Positions 1-8,767 of a stretch of 63,209 bases of DNA are shown here, piece after piece; the first letter of the stretch is position 1, and each line of letters starts with the position of its first letter. The translations under genes were made by a program, and so were the position numbers. Source of the stretch: Verrucomicrobiia bacterium (GTDB lineage Bacteria; Verrucomicrobiota; Verrucomicrobiia; Opitutales; Opitutaceae); contig WYBX01000104.1 of assembly GCA_011525695.1 (NCBI GenBank), positions 1 to 63,209 on the forward strand, in the 5' to 3' direction. The notes under the pieces were generated by a model. The model made no database searches. It saw only the letters and a program-made list of their open reading frames with translations, and had not been told where the DNA came from.

Positions 1-114
1 CACTGCCTCCGTCACGAGAGTTTATCGCACTTCCGAGCACGCAACGTCTCGGACCAGAACGCGCACAAACTCGAAGCCCACCTCGCCAGCGCCGTCTTCT
101 ACGCCCACAATTGA
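1..114 (+). CDS. C-terminal fragment of an unidentified protein
   Basis: Frame 1 is open from the window edge to a TGA at 112-114, giving 37 residues (begins HCLRHESLSHF, ends AVFYAHN). The third codon positions are mostly G or C, as in the neighbouring genes, which supports real coding. The start lies outside the window. The tail with basic and aromatic residues is reminiscent of transposase C-termini, but this is only an impression; no motif can be named. Confidence 0.35.
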   Translation, partial: HCLRHESLSHFRARNVSDQNAHKLEAHLASAVFYAHN

Positions 115-124
115 GCCAAACTTC

Positions 125-147
125 AGCGCCAGTCGGAGACTGGCGCT
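125..147. repeat. perfect hairpin, GGCGCTAC family
   Basis: A 10-bp perfect stem (AGCGCCAGTC / GACTGGCGCT) with a GGA loop. It is followed by AC, so that it reads GGCGCTAC, as in related hairpins near 22200 and 31740. It lies beyond the stop of the AraC gene and could act as its terminator, but no T-run follows on the minus strand. Confidence 0.6.
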
Positions 148-206
148 ACTGGTCGCAGCTGTTTCCGGACGCGTGAAACATCCCGGTCGACGCGTTAGGC
201 TGCGCA

Positions 207-1040
207 TTACCTCCGGCCGAGCGGATTGGCCCGCCATTTCGACGGGGCAATGCCGGCGTAGCGGTTGAACATGCGGTTGAAATCGTGCTGCTGCAGGTAG
301 CCGACGCGCGCGGCGATTTCCTTGATGCTGAGCGAGGTTTCCAGGAGGAGGCTCTTGGCGTGCTCCATTCGCAAATGCTGGAGCATCGTGCGCGGGGAGA
401 CGCCGAAGGTGGCGCGGAAGGCGTGCCGGACCGAGTCATAGTTGGGCGCGGCATAGAGCGCCTCGAGCTCGTCGTTGGGCTTGCTGACCGCGCTGTTGAC
501 CAGGTGCCACAGCCGCAGGACCTCGGGGTTGGCGGTGCTGGGCATGACGACGGTCTGCTCGCCCGAGCGCGAGGCCCAGCGGTTGACCATGACCAGGAGC
601 AGCTGCAGCCAGGCGGAGGCGGCGGCGTCGCGATCCTCGCGGGAGCCCGAATGCTCGTTGAGCAGCTGGAGAAAGAGCCAGCGCACGGTGTCGAGCTGCT
701 CGGATTTCAGCGACCAGGCGCGCTTCGCCGCATCCGGATCGCGCAGGTAGGGAAGTGCCTGATACATGCCCGAGCCGCCGCTGAAATGAATGACCCAGAA
801 CCGCGGCCGCTGCTGGGGCGAGGTCCACGCGCCGTGGCGCTCGCCCTGGTGATAATGGAGCAGGGTTCCCGCCGCGGTGTCGCGCCAGCCGGGAGGATAG
901 CCGATCAGGCAGGCATCGTCGGTGACGAGGGTGAACTCCTCGAACTCATGGCTGTGCCACTCGTAGGTCGCGCCGGATTCGGCGGCGAGGCTGCGCATTG
1001 CGATCAGCTTCGGGCTGCAGGCGGATGGCAGGGCGGGCAT
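207..1040 (-). CDS. AraC family transcriptional regulator
   Basis: A 277-residue protein with the usual AraC layout. The N-terminal cupin-like sensor domain covers about residues 20-110 (HSHEFEEF is a typical cupin metal/sugar pocket strand). The C-terminal double helix-turn-helix covers about 180-275, with the signatures LSIKEIAARVGY and FNRMFNRYAGIAPSKWR. Such proteins usually activate sugar-catabolic genes on binding a sugar. It is transcribed away from the tandem TonB receptors, so it is a reasonable candidate regulator for them and for the shared promoter pattern described here (inference). The start at 1040 is the first ATG; an internal ATG at 998 is possible. No convincing ribosome-binding site is visible. 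Confidence 0.9.
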   Translation of the reverse strand: MPALPSACSPKLIAMRSLAAESGATYEWHSHEFEEFTLVTDDACLIGYPPGWRDTAAGTLLHYHQGERHGAWTSPQQRPRFWVIHFSGGSGMYQALPYLRDPDAAKRAWSLKSEQLDTVRWLFLQLLNEHSGSREDRDAAASAWLQLLLVMVNRWASRSGEQTVVMPSTANPEVLRLWHLVNSAVSKPNDELEALYAAPNYDSVRHAFRATFGVSPRTMLQHLRMEHAKSLLLETSLSIKEIAARVGYLQQHDFNRMFNRYAGIAPSKWRANPLGRR

Positions 1041-1320
1041 GGGATGGGGTGGGGCGGGCGGGCTCAGTCCGCGCCGGGTTCCGCGCGGCCCGGTCGCGGC
1101 GCAGGCGCGTGCGCGCCGGCGGAGCGGAAGCTGTGGGGGAGATGCATGACGCGGCAGATCCAGTGGGGTCGGCGGCTGGCGGCGATTCTTTTCCGCGTCC
1201 GTGGCAGCAAATGGTCAGCCGTTACCAACTTTTGCGCATTGGTGGAATTGAAGTTTCACCCGGCGGAAGCCCGTATCGCCGCGCGGGGCCGCGGCTGGTT
1301 TCCGCAATTCGGAAATCACA

Positions 1321-1363
1321 TTCCATCGGTGCTACAGACCCCGGGAGCGGAGACCGCTAGGCT
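1321..1363 (+). promoter_or_regulatory. shared promoter/operator element, site A
   Basis: TTCCATCG at 1321, GCTACAGAC at 1331 and a -10-like TAGGCT at 1358. The TTCC-to-TANNCT distance is 37 bases. The same arrangement recurs at 5091, 8656, 33950 and (minus strand) 33873. It lies 194 bases upstream of the TonB receptor start. The 1041-1556 interval shows nothing else recognisable. Confidence 0.55.
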
Positions 1364-1556
1364 GCAGCCGACCCTAGCCGGGTCGCATTCCAACGAGGAC
1401 GGGTTCGCCCTTCTCGACTGCCCCGTGGTTCCGGCCAGTGCCGAGTTCCCAGTCCAACCGAACGCTCCCATCCCCCCGCGCGGAACGTTCGACCATCACC
1501 AGCCGGCGCTTGCGCGCGTTCTGCGCGCCATTCGTTCGGAGCAGTCATCCCGTCCC

Positions 1557-4500
1557 ATGAACATCATCCCGCATCCTATCCGCGCGCGCCTGCTGGGCGT
1601 TGCTTTAGCCTGCATGGCCCTCCTGGGCAGTCCAGGTTCGGCCCAATCCACCGCCACCGGGTCCATCGAGGGCCGCGTCCAAGACATCACCCGCGGCAAT
1701 TACCTCAACAACGCCCGGGTCACCGTCGAGGGCACCGCCCTGACCTCGCTGACGAATTCATTCGGCGAATACCGGATCTCCGGCGTGCCTGCCGGCGAGG
1801 TGCGCGTGACCGCATTCTACAGCGGGCTGGCGCCGGTTTCGGCCACCGTGGTGGTGGTCCCGGATGGCAACGTGATCCAAAACCTGGATCTCACCAGCAA
1901 TGCCCCGGAAGACATCATCACGCTCGATGCCATGACGGTGACGAGCTCGCGCGAGATGTCGCAGGCGTCGATTGCGACCAACGAGCAGCGGTTTGCGCCA
2001 AACATGAAGACGGTACTCTCCGCCGACGAGTTCGGCGAGCAATCGGAGAACAATGTCGCGGAATTCCTGAAGCTGATGCCGGGCGTGCAGATCGACTATG
2101 TCGAGCAGGACGCCCGCAACGCCAGCCTGCGTGGCATGCCCGCTCATGCGACGATCGTGACGGCCAACGGGAACCAGCTGGCGAGCGCGGCTTCCGGCGG
2201 TGCGAGCCGGGTGTTCGAGTTCGAGCAGATTTCAATCAATGAGATTGCACGGGTCGAGGTGAACAAGTCGCTGATGCCCGACATGCCGGCGGAGGGGATC
2301 GGCGGCACGATCAACCTGATCACGAAGAGTGCATTCGAGCGCTCCCGGCCCGAGTTCAAGTTCCGGACCTATTTCAACTTCAACACCACCGCCATCGATT
2401 TCAAGAAGACGCCCGGCCCGTTCAAGCACGAGACCTTCAAGATCAAGCCGGGTTTCGATTTCACCTACATCAATCCGGTCACGAAGAACTTTGGCATCAC
2501 CATCAGCGGATCGCATTCGGAAAAGTACAACCCACAGTGGTTTGCCGATCCGACCTGGGTGGCCAACCCTGACAGCTCCATCGGCTGGCAGAATCCGTAC
2601 ATGTCCCGATTCAATGCGTATGATGGACCGAAGTCGACGCAGCGGACTTCCGGCCGGATCAGCTTCGACTGGCGGTTTGCGCCCAACGACACGCTCAGCG
2701 TCGGGTTTTCCGAACAGTTCTACCGCGCCCTGATCGGCAATCGCCGTCACGTGGTCCAGACGGGCTCGCCCGCCGAGATCACCTCCGCATACGTGCAGGG
2801 GAAGCTGGGGGGCAGCAACACGCTGATGAACAATTCCCAGAACGACAAGAGCGGCACCACCTGGACGCCCGAGTTCAAGTATTTCCACAACGGGCCGATC
2901 TGGAAAATCGAGGCCGGCGGGGCGTACTCGCATGCCGGCAACGACTACATGGCCACCGAGAAGGGCTTCTTCAGCGGCGTGAACATGACGATGCGCACGC
3001 CCGACGCCAATGGCGTCCTGGTCAAGCCCGCCATCCGCCTGGACTACACCGCGGATTTCCTGCCCGAGGTCACCGCCGTCGGGCCGGACGGCGCCGTCCT
3101 CGATCCGCACGACATGGACAACTACTCGCTCGACAGCGTGCAGGCGCTGGACCGGAAGAGCTACGACATCAAGAAGACCCTCCGTTTGAATGCCGAGCGC
3201 CACTTTGATCTCTTCGTCCCGCTGCGGGTGAAGTTCGGCGGCGACATCCGCCAGGCAGTCCGCGACATCCGCGAGACCACGCCGAGCTGGAATTTCGTCG
3301 GGCCGGACGGCAAGACGGGCACCGCCGACAACATGGCGGGCTTGTACGACATTTACGACGAGAGCTACTCGAGCGTGGCACCGGTTTTCGGCCAGTCGCC
3401 GTACCGCTGGTTCGATACCTACGAGGTCTACGACATGTTCCTGGCGCATCCGGAATGGTTCACCCAGGACGCGGCGGCGCTGCACAACAACCTCGTCGAC
3501 AAGTCCAAGAACATCGTCGAAACGATCTCCTCGGCGTACGTGCGGCTGGATACGTCGTTCTTCCGCAACCGGCTGCTCGTGAGCGGTGGCGTGCGCTTCC
3601 AGCGGTACGAGACCAAGACCGAATCCGGAGAGGTGAACGCCCTGGGAAAGTACCTGCTGGATGACGCGGGGGACATCGTGATTGATCCCGCGACCGGCAA
3701 GCCGGTCCTGATCCCTGGCAACGATCCGCTGGCCACGGCGGAGAATTCCAATGTGGAGCGTGGGATCAAGCGCTCGACCTCGCTGCCCGGCTACTATCCA
3801 AGCGTGAACGCCACGTTTGTCATTCGGGACGGGCTCCAGCTCCGCGCCTCGTTCGCCAAGTCGATCAATTACCCGCAGCTGTCGGAAATCCTGGCGGTCC
3901 AGACGGTCAGTGATCCCGGATCGACCTCGACCAAGCGGCTGACCACGAATCTGCCGCTGAATCCCTGGACGGCGAAGAACTACGATCTCGGGCTCGAATA
4001 CTACACGCCGCACGGCGGCTCGTTCTCGGTCAGTTTCTGGCGGAAGGAGATGACCGGATTCATCACCACCGCCACGTACCGCGACGAGGCCGCAATCGAG
4101 CGACTGAGGCGCGACGGGCTCGAGGCGCTGATTCCGTTTGGCTACGAAGTGCGGGAGAAGTTCAACGCCGGCTATGCGGAGATGGACGGCTGGGAGTTTG
4201 CGCTGAACCACAAGCTCGATCCGTTCGTGCCCGATTGGGGACGGGGCGTGAACGTGTTCTTCAACACCTCGTACAAGGCGGCGCACCATGGCTCGGGCAC
4301 CGCGGGGCTGGACGCGGTTTCGAAGCGCTCATTCAACTGGGGCGCCAGCTTCCACCGGGGCCGGTTCGCCGCGACCCTCAAGTGGAATCACGTCCAGGAG
4401 CCGAAGCGGCTGGTTTACAGCGCGACGGCAAGCCACGCGATGAGCCGGACCTTCACGGACGCCGACGTCAGTTTCCGGCTGACGAAGCGGCTGTCGCTCT

Positions 4501-4637
4501 TCGCGAGCGGCACGAACATCTTCGCCGTTCCCTACGAGAGCTATATCTATCCTCCCGGTGCTCCGGAATACTCGTTCCGGCGGGCGCACCGGCACTTCGG
4601 CGTGCAAGTGGTCGCCGGCTTGAAGGGAAATTTCTAG
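1557..4637 (+). CDS. TonB-dependent receptor with regulatory-like N-terminal domain
   Basis: A 1026-residue outer-membrane active transporter, probably for an oligosaccharide. A signal peptide spans about residues 1-30 (ends GSAQS). A carboxypeptidase-regulatory-like beta-sandwich follows at about 35-115 (SIEGRVQD, NSFGEYRISGVPAGEV). The plug lies at about 125-250 (MTVTSSREMSQAS, LRGMPAHATIV, EGIGGTINLITKSAF) and the 22-strand barrel takes up the rest, ending in the terminal Phe (VVAGLKGNF) typical of outer-membrane barrels. The reading frame is open far upstream, but ATG 1557 begins the signal peptide and matches the start of the paralogue at 5245. The two genes encode the same number of residues and are nearly identical through the plug. 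It follows promoter site A. The transported ligand cannot be told from sequence. Confidence 0.93.
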   Translation: MNIIPHPIRARLLGVALACMALLGSPGSAQSTATGSIEGRVQDITRGNYLNNARVTVEGTALTSLTNSFGEYRISGVPAGEVRVTAFYSGLAPVSATVVVVPDGNVIQNLDLTSNAPEDIITLDAMTVTSSREMSQASIATNEQRFAPNMKTVLSADEFGEQSENNVAEFLKLMPGVQIDYVEQDARNASLRGMPAHATIVTANGNQLASAASGGASRVFEFEQISINEIARVEVNKSLMPDMPAEGIGGTINLITKSAFERSRPEFKFRTYFNFNTTAIDFKKTPGPFKHETFKIKPGFDFTYINPVTKNFGITISGSHSEKYNPQWFADPTWVANPDSSIGWQNPYMSRFNAYDGPKSTQRTSGRISFDWRFAPNDTLSVGFSEQFYRALIGNRRHVVQTGSPAEITSAYVQGKLGGSNTLMNNSQNDKSGTTWTPEFKYFHNGPIWKIEAGGAYSHAGNDYMATEKGFFSGVNMTMRTPDANGVLVKPAIRLDYTADFLPEVTAVGPDGAVLDPHDMDNYSLDSVQALDRKSYDIKKTLRLNAERHFDLFVPLRVKFGGDIRQAVRDIRETTPSWNFVGPDGKTGTADNMAGLYDIYDESYSSVAPVFGQSPYRWFDTYEVYDMFLAHPEWFTQDAAALHNNLVDKSKNIVETISSAYVRLDTSFFRNRLLVSGGVRFQRYETKTESGEVNALGKYLLDDAGDIVIDPATGKPVLIPGNDPLATAENSNVERGIKRSTSLPGYYPSVNATFVIRDGLQLRASFAKSINYPQLSEILAVQTVSDPGSTSTKRLTTNLPLNPWTAKNYDLGLEYYTPHGGSFSVSFWRKEMTGFITTATYRDEAAIERLRRDGLEALIPFGYEVREKFNAGYAEMDGWEFALNHKLDPFVPDWGRGVNVFFNTSYKAAHHGSGTAGLDAVSKRSFNWGASFHRGRFAATLKWNHVQEPKRLVYSATASHAMSRTFTDADVSFRLTKRLSLFASGTNIFAVPYESYIYPPGAPEYSFRRAHRHFGVQVVAGLKGNF

Positions 4638-4652
4638 CAGCCCGTCACAAAT

Positions 4653-4735
4653 AATTGCGCATCCTCTGGAGGGACGACCTCCGCGTCGTCCGCGGCCGGG
4701 GCAGAGCCCGGCCCTCCAACATGCGCAAAAATTAA
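4653..4735. repeat. REP-like repeat (GGAGGGACGACC family) with flanking inverted arms
   Basis: The core 4667-4718 reads TGGAGGGACGACC ... GTCGTCC ... CCCGGCCCTCCA. Imperfect inverted arms surround it (TAATTGCGCAT before, ATGCGCAAAAATTA after), giving a small MITE-like unit. Relatives lie at 12493, 19486, 22051, 30991 and 63087. Confidence 0.65.
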
Positions 4736-4760
4736 TGACGCTGTGTTTAGCCTGGGTAAT

Positions 4761-4890
4761 TCCTACCGCGGCTCAGGGCTGCAACCAAAAGGGCCGCTCC
4801 GCCTGGTTCTCGTTCCTCGTCATCGTTCTTGGTCTCGATTGAATCCCGCAGGCACCAGAGAGAACGATTACGATTACGAGAATGAGCACG
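4761..4890. repeat. TTCTCGTT-type dispersed repeat
   Basis: Contains CTACCGCGGCTC, GTTCTCGTTCCTCGT, CTCGAT, ATCCCGCAGGCACCAGAGAG and ACGATTACGATTACGAGAAT. The inverted copy at about 16940-17027 matches block by block, so this is a mobile or dispersed intergenic family rather than chance. Confidence 0.6.
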
Positions 4891-4964
4891 ACTCCTTGGG
4901 TTGCGGCTGCCGCGCGAGGATTCTTTGGGGCTAGAGCGGTGGCGCTCTGCCCTTCGCAGTTGCC

Positions 4965-4997
4965 GCCCCGGGCCGGTTTCGGCCCGGGGCTTCTTTT
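4965..4997 (+). terminator. rho-independent terminator
   Basis: A 10-bp GC-rich perfect stem (4965-4974 with 4981-4990), a six-base loop, then TTCTTTT. It lies about 330 bases after the first TonB receptor and before the promoter of the second, so the two receptors are probably separate transcription units. Confidence 0.8.
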
Positions 4998-5090
4998 AGG
5001 GCCCGACCGGCCATGGGCGGAACCGGATTTTACCAAGACGGAACGCCAGGGCCCGGCCGGACCGCCGGGTTCCACATTTTAGAAGAGCGA

Positions 5091-5133
5091 TTCCATCGGA
5101 GCTACATACGGCCGGCCGGCTCGTGGCTACGCT
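5091..5133 (+). promoter_or_regulatory. shared promoter/operator element, site B
   Basis: TTCCATCG at 5091, GCTACATAC at 5101 and TACGCT at 5128; spacing is identical to site A. The stretch GAAGAGCGATTCCATCG is shared with site C. It lies 112 bases before the second TonB receptor. Confidence 0.55.
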
Positions 5134-5244
5134 GCGCCGTTCCTGGGCTGCAGCCGGTCCTGTCCGGTCGCGGCCCGCAAACCATGCCAAACCGGCCCCG
5201 CCCAAGCGCGGACGCCTGCCCTCAGCTGACAGTCAAATCCCCCC

Positions 5245-8200
5245 ATGCACACGAACCCGCATCCTCTTCGGGCGAGACTCCTTGGTCTTGCCCTCGCCTG
5301 CCTGACCGCCTTTGCGAGTGTCCTTTCCGCCCAGTCTCCCGCCACCGGTTCGATCCAAGGCCGGGTCCAGGACGTGACCAAGGGCAATTACCTGAACAAT
5401 GCCCGGGTGAGCGTCGCGGGCACCGGCCTGACCGCGCTCACGAATTCATTCGGTGAATACCGAATCGATGGCGTCCCCGCGGGAATTGCCCAGGTGACCG
5501 CGTTCTACAGCGGGCTCACCGCCGTGACGGTCACGGTCGAGGTCGGTGCAAACGGCACCGTGACCCAGAACATCGAACTGCAGAGCGCCACGGACGACAT
5601 CATCAAGCTCGACGCGATGACGGTGACGAGCTCGCGCGAAATGTCGCAGGCATCGATCGCGACCAACGAGCAGCGGTTTGCCCCGAACATGAAAACGGTG
5701 CTCTCGGCCGACGAATTCGGCGAGCAGTCGGAGAACAACGTCGCGGAGTTCCTGAAGCTGATGCCCGGCGTGCAGATCTCGTATGTCGAGCAGGACGCGC
5801 GCAACGCCAGCCTGCGGGGGATGCCCGCCCACGCCACGATCGTGACGGCAAACGGGAACCAGCTCGCGAGCGCGGCTTCCGGCAGCGCCAGCCGGGTGTT
5901 CGAGTTCGAGCAGATCTCGATCAATGAGATCGCGCGGGTCGAAATCAACAAGTCGCTGATGCCCGACATGCCCGCAGAGGGAATCGGCGGCACGATCAAC
6001 CTGATTACCAAGAGCGCGTTCGAGCGTTCGCGGCCGGAATTCAGGTCCCGGGCCTATTTCAATTTCAACACCACCGCGATGGATCTCAAGGAGACCCCCG
6101 GTCCGTTCAATGAGGATACTTACAAGCTCAAGCCGGGGTTCGATTTTACCTATATCAATCCGCTGACGAAGAATTTCGGCATCACCGTCAGCGGCTCGCA
6201 CTCCGTCAAGTACAACCCGCAGTGGTTCGCCGACCCGACCTGGACGGCGAACCCGGACGCCAGCCAGGGTTGGACGAATCCCTACATGTCGCGGGTCAAC
6301 ATTTATGACGGGCCCAAGTCGACGCAGCGGACTTCCGCCCGGATCAGCGTGGACTGGCGATTCGCGCCCAACGACACCCTCAGCATCGGGTTTTCCGAGC
6401 AATTCTACCGCGCATTGATTGGGAACCGCCGCTTCGTGGTCCAGCCCGGTTCCTCGCCCACGACCGTCACGCCCGAGTACGTCCAGGGGCGGCCGGGCGC
6501 GAGCAATACGCTGATGAACAATTCGTTCAACGACAAGAGCGGCACCACCTGGACGCCCGAGTTCAAGTATTTCCACAATGGCCCGGTCTGGAAGATTGAG
6601 GCCGGCGGGGCGTATTCGCATGCGGGCAACGACTACATGGCCGAGGAAAAGGGCTTCTTCAGCGGCGTGAACATGACGCTGCGCCAGCCCAACGCCGCGG
6701 GCGCGCTGGTCACCCCGGCGGTGCGGCTCGACTACACCGGCGACTTCCTGCCCCAGATCACGGCGGTCAAGGCGGACGGCACCATCGTCGATCCGCGCGA
6801 CATGGCCAACTACTCGCTCGACAGCGTTCAGGCGCTGGATCGGAAGAGCTATGATATCAAGAAGACGCTCCGGCTGAATGCCGAGCGCCACTTTGACGTG
6901 GTGATTCCGCTGCGGGTCAAGTTCGGCGGCGACATCCGCCAGGCGGTCCGCGACATCCGTGAGACCACCCCCAGCTGGAACTTCGTCGGTCCTGATCTGA
7001 AGACCGGAACGGCCGATAACATGGCCGGCCTTTATGATATCTTCGACTCCGACTACTCGAGCATCACTCCGATCATGGGCCAGAGTGGTTTCCGCTGGTT
7101 CGATGCCTTCAAGGTGTATGACTTGTTCCGGTCGAATCCGGGGTGGTTCCAGGGGAACGAGGCCAATCTGCACAACAACCTGGTCAATACGTCCAAGAAC
7201 ATCGTCGAGACGGTCACTTCCGGGTATGTTCGGCTCGACACTGCGCTCTTCCGCAACCGGCTTCTGCTGAGCGGCGGGGTGCGGTTCCAGGAGTACAAGA
7301 CCAAGACCGAATCCGGCGAGGTGAACGAAATGGGCAAGTACCTGCTGGACGATGCCGGCGACATCGTGATCGATCCCGCCACCGGCAAGCCGGTCCTGAT
7401 TCCCGGAATCGACCCGCTCGCCAATGCGCAGAACACAAACATCGAGCGCGGGATCAAGCGCAGCACGAACCTCCCCGGCTACTATCCCAGCGTGAATGCG
7501 ATCTATCTGATCAAGGAGAACCTGCAGTTCCGCGCCTCGTTCGCCAAGTCGATCAACTACCCGCAGCTCTCCGAAATCCTGGCCGTCCAGACCGTCAGCG
7601 ATCCGGGCTCGACCTCGACCAAGCGGCTGACCACGAACCTGCCGCTGGATCCCTGGACGGCCAAGAACTACGACATCGGACTCGAATATTACACGCGCGA
7701 TGGCGGGGCGATCTCGCTCAGCTTCTGGAAGAAGGAGATGACCGGGTTCATCACCACGGCGACCTATCGCGACGAGGCGGCGAACGAGAAGCTGCGGCGC
7801 GACGGGCTCGAGGCGTTGATTCCGTTTGGCTATGAGGTGCGGGAGAAGTTCAACGCCGGCTATGCCGAGATGGACGGCTGGGAATTTGCGCTGAACCAGA
7901 AGCTCGATCCCATCGTGCCGGACTGGGCCCGTGGCATCACGGTGTTCTTCAATACCTCGTACAAGGCGGCGCACCGGGGAGACGGGGCATCCGGGATCGA
8001 TGCGGAGTCCAAGCGTTCCTATAACTGGGGCGGGACCTACCATCGCGGCCGCTTTGCCACGACGCTCAAGTTCAACCATGTGCCGGATCCCCGGCCACTG
8101 GTCTACAGCGCGACGGCGACGCACGACATGAGCCGGACCTACACCGATGCCGATGTCACCTTCCGGTTGACCAGGCGACTGTCGCTCTTTGCCTCCGGCA

Positions 8201-8325
8201 CGAACATCTTCGCGGTGCCGACCGAGACCTATGTGATCCCACCGGACTCGCCTGACTACTCGCACCGCCGGGCGCACCGGCACTTCGGCGTGCAGGTGGT
8301 CGCCGGCATCAAGGGCAATTTCTGA
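5245..8325 (+). CDS. TonB-dependent receptor, tandem paralogue
   Basis: 1026 residues, the same length and domain order as the gene at 1557. It has a signal peptide (1-31, ends VLSAQS), a regulatory-like domain (SIQGRVQD, FGEYRIDGVPAG), a plug with MTVTSSREMSQAS and EGIGGTINLITKSAF, a barrel, and the terminal VVAGIKGNF. Differences from the first copy cluster in the front domain and in extracellular-loop-like segments of the barrel, while the plug is almost unchanged. This fits a duplication followed by divergence in ligand contact regions (inference). It has its own upstream promoter element (site B) and its own downstream terminator. The substrate is unknown; the next gene is a GH20-like hydrolase under the same type of promoter. 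Confidence 0.93.
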   Translation: MHTNPHPLRARLLGLALACLTAFASVLSAQSPATGSIQGRVQDVTKGNYLNNARVSVAGTGLTALTNSFGEYRIDGVPAGIAQVTAFYSGLTAVTVTVEVGANGTVTQNIELQSATDDIIKLDAMTVTSSREMSQASIATNEQRFAPNMKTVLSADEFGEQSENNVAEFLKLMPGVQISYVEQDARNASLRGMPAHATIVTANGNQLASAASGSASRVFEFEQISINEIARVEINKSLMPDMPAEGIGGTINLITKSAFERSRPEFRSRAYFNFNTTAMDLKETPGPFNEDTYKLKPGFDFTYINPLTKNFGITVSGSHSVKYNPQWFADPTWTANPDASQGWTNPYMSRVNIYDGPKSTQRTSARISVDWRFAPNDTLSIGFSEQFYRALIGNRRFVVQPGSSPTTVTPEYVQGRPGASNTLMNNSFNDKSGTTWTPEFKYFHNGPVWKIEAGGAYSHAGNDYMAEEKGFFSGVNMTLRQPNAAGALVTPAVRLDYTGDFLPQITAVKADGTIVDPRDMANYSLDSVQALDRKSYDIKKTLRLNAERHFDVVIPLRVKFGGDIRQAVRDIRETTPSWNFVGPDLKTGTADNMAGLYDIFDSDYSSITPIMGQSGFRWFDAFKVYDLFRSNPGWFQGNEANLHNNLVNTSKNIVETVTSGYVRLDTALFRNRLLLSGGVRFQEYKTKTESGEVNEMGKYLLDDAGDIVIDPATGKPVLIPGIDPLANAQNTNIERGIKRSTNLPGYYPSVNAIYLIKENLQFRASFAKSINYPQLSEILAVQTVSDPGSTSTKRLTTNLPLDPWTAKNYDIGLEYYTRDGGAISLSFWKKEMTGFITTATYRDEAANEKLRRDGLEALIPFGYEVREKFNAGYAEMDGWEFALNQKLDPIVPDWARGITVFFNTSYKAAHRGDGASGIDAESKRSYNWGGTYHRGRFATTLKFNHVPDPRPLVYSATATHDMSRTYTDADVTFRLTRRLSLFASGTNIFAVPTETYVIPPDSPDYSHRRAHRHFGVQVVAGIKGNF

Positions 8326-8460
8326 ACCCGGATTCATCCATGAAACCCGCTTCGGCCTCCAGATGTACCCGCCGAAGCGCCGGGATCGTGGGTTGCGGAA
8401 AGTGAGTACGGTCTGTCCAGCAAGCTGAGGAGTGATTCCCCCAACCTGCAATTCAGCCCC

Positions 8461-8496
8461 ACCGACCGCCGGTTCGCCGGCGGTCGGTTTCATTTT
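8461..8496 (+). terminator. strong rho-independent terminator
   Basis: A perfect stem of about 12 bp (ACCGACCGCCGG / CCGGCGGTCGGT) with a TTCG tetraloop, then TTTCATTTT. It lies about 135 bases after the second TonB receptor. Confidence 0.9.
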
Positions 8497-8555
8497 ATCG
8501 AACCTACAACCGGTCGAGCAAGTCCGACAGAACTGGCAGTCGAACGAACCTCCGT

Positions 8556-8631
8556 CGTAGGGGCGCAGACTTGCTGCGCCCGTCTCAGCAATCGAATGAT
8601 TCCGAGGGCGCAGCAAGACTGCGCCCCTACG
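8556..8631. repeat. long inverted repeat, GTAGGGGCGCAG family
   Basis: 26-bp arms (8556-8581 and 8606-8631) with a single mismatch around a 24-base centre. A second complete copy lies at 22116-22191 and a single arm at 19639-19664. It is a REP/palindromic intergenic element. It lies just before promoter site C. Confidence 0.8.
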
Positions 8632-8655
8632 GGCTTCCATCGTTTGGAAGAGCGA

Positions 8656-8699
8656 TTCCATCGCTGCCATTTACGAGGTGAGCGGCAACCGTCTATGCT
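8656..8699 (+). promoter_or_regulatory. shared promoter/operator element, site C
   Basis: TTCCATCG at 8656, TTTACG at 8670 as a possible -35, and TATGCT at 8694 (18-base spacer). One base longer than sites A and B. It lies 68 bases before the GH20-like gene. Confidence 0.5.
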
Positions 8700-8767
8700 G
8701 TTACCGCGCTGCGACGCTGCCCGCCAGCGGGCCATTCCAATGCTCCCCCGGCGCGAGCCCCCATCTC

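Noticed and set aside
285..1556. The 424-codon open extension upstream of the first TonB receptor
   Set aside because: It overlaps the AraC gene on the other strand and promoter site A; the signal peptide begins at 1557 as in the paralogue.
2232..4289. A 685-codon open frame on the minus strand opposite the first TonB receptor
   Set aside because: Same composition effect; it mirrors the frame opposite the second receptor because the two receptors are paralogues.
5446..8670. A 1074-codon open frame on the minus strand opposite the second TonB receptor
   Set aside because: The GC-rich codons of the receptor give open antisense frames. The translation is rich in Arg, Gly, His and Val with no fold pattern, while the + strand frame is a full receptor.
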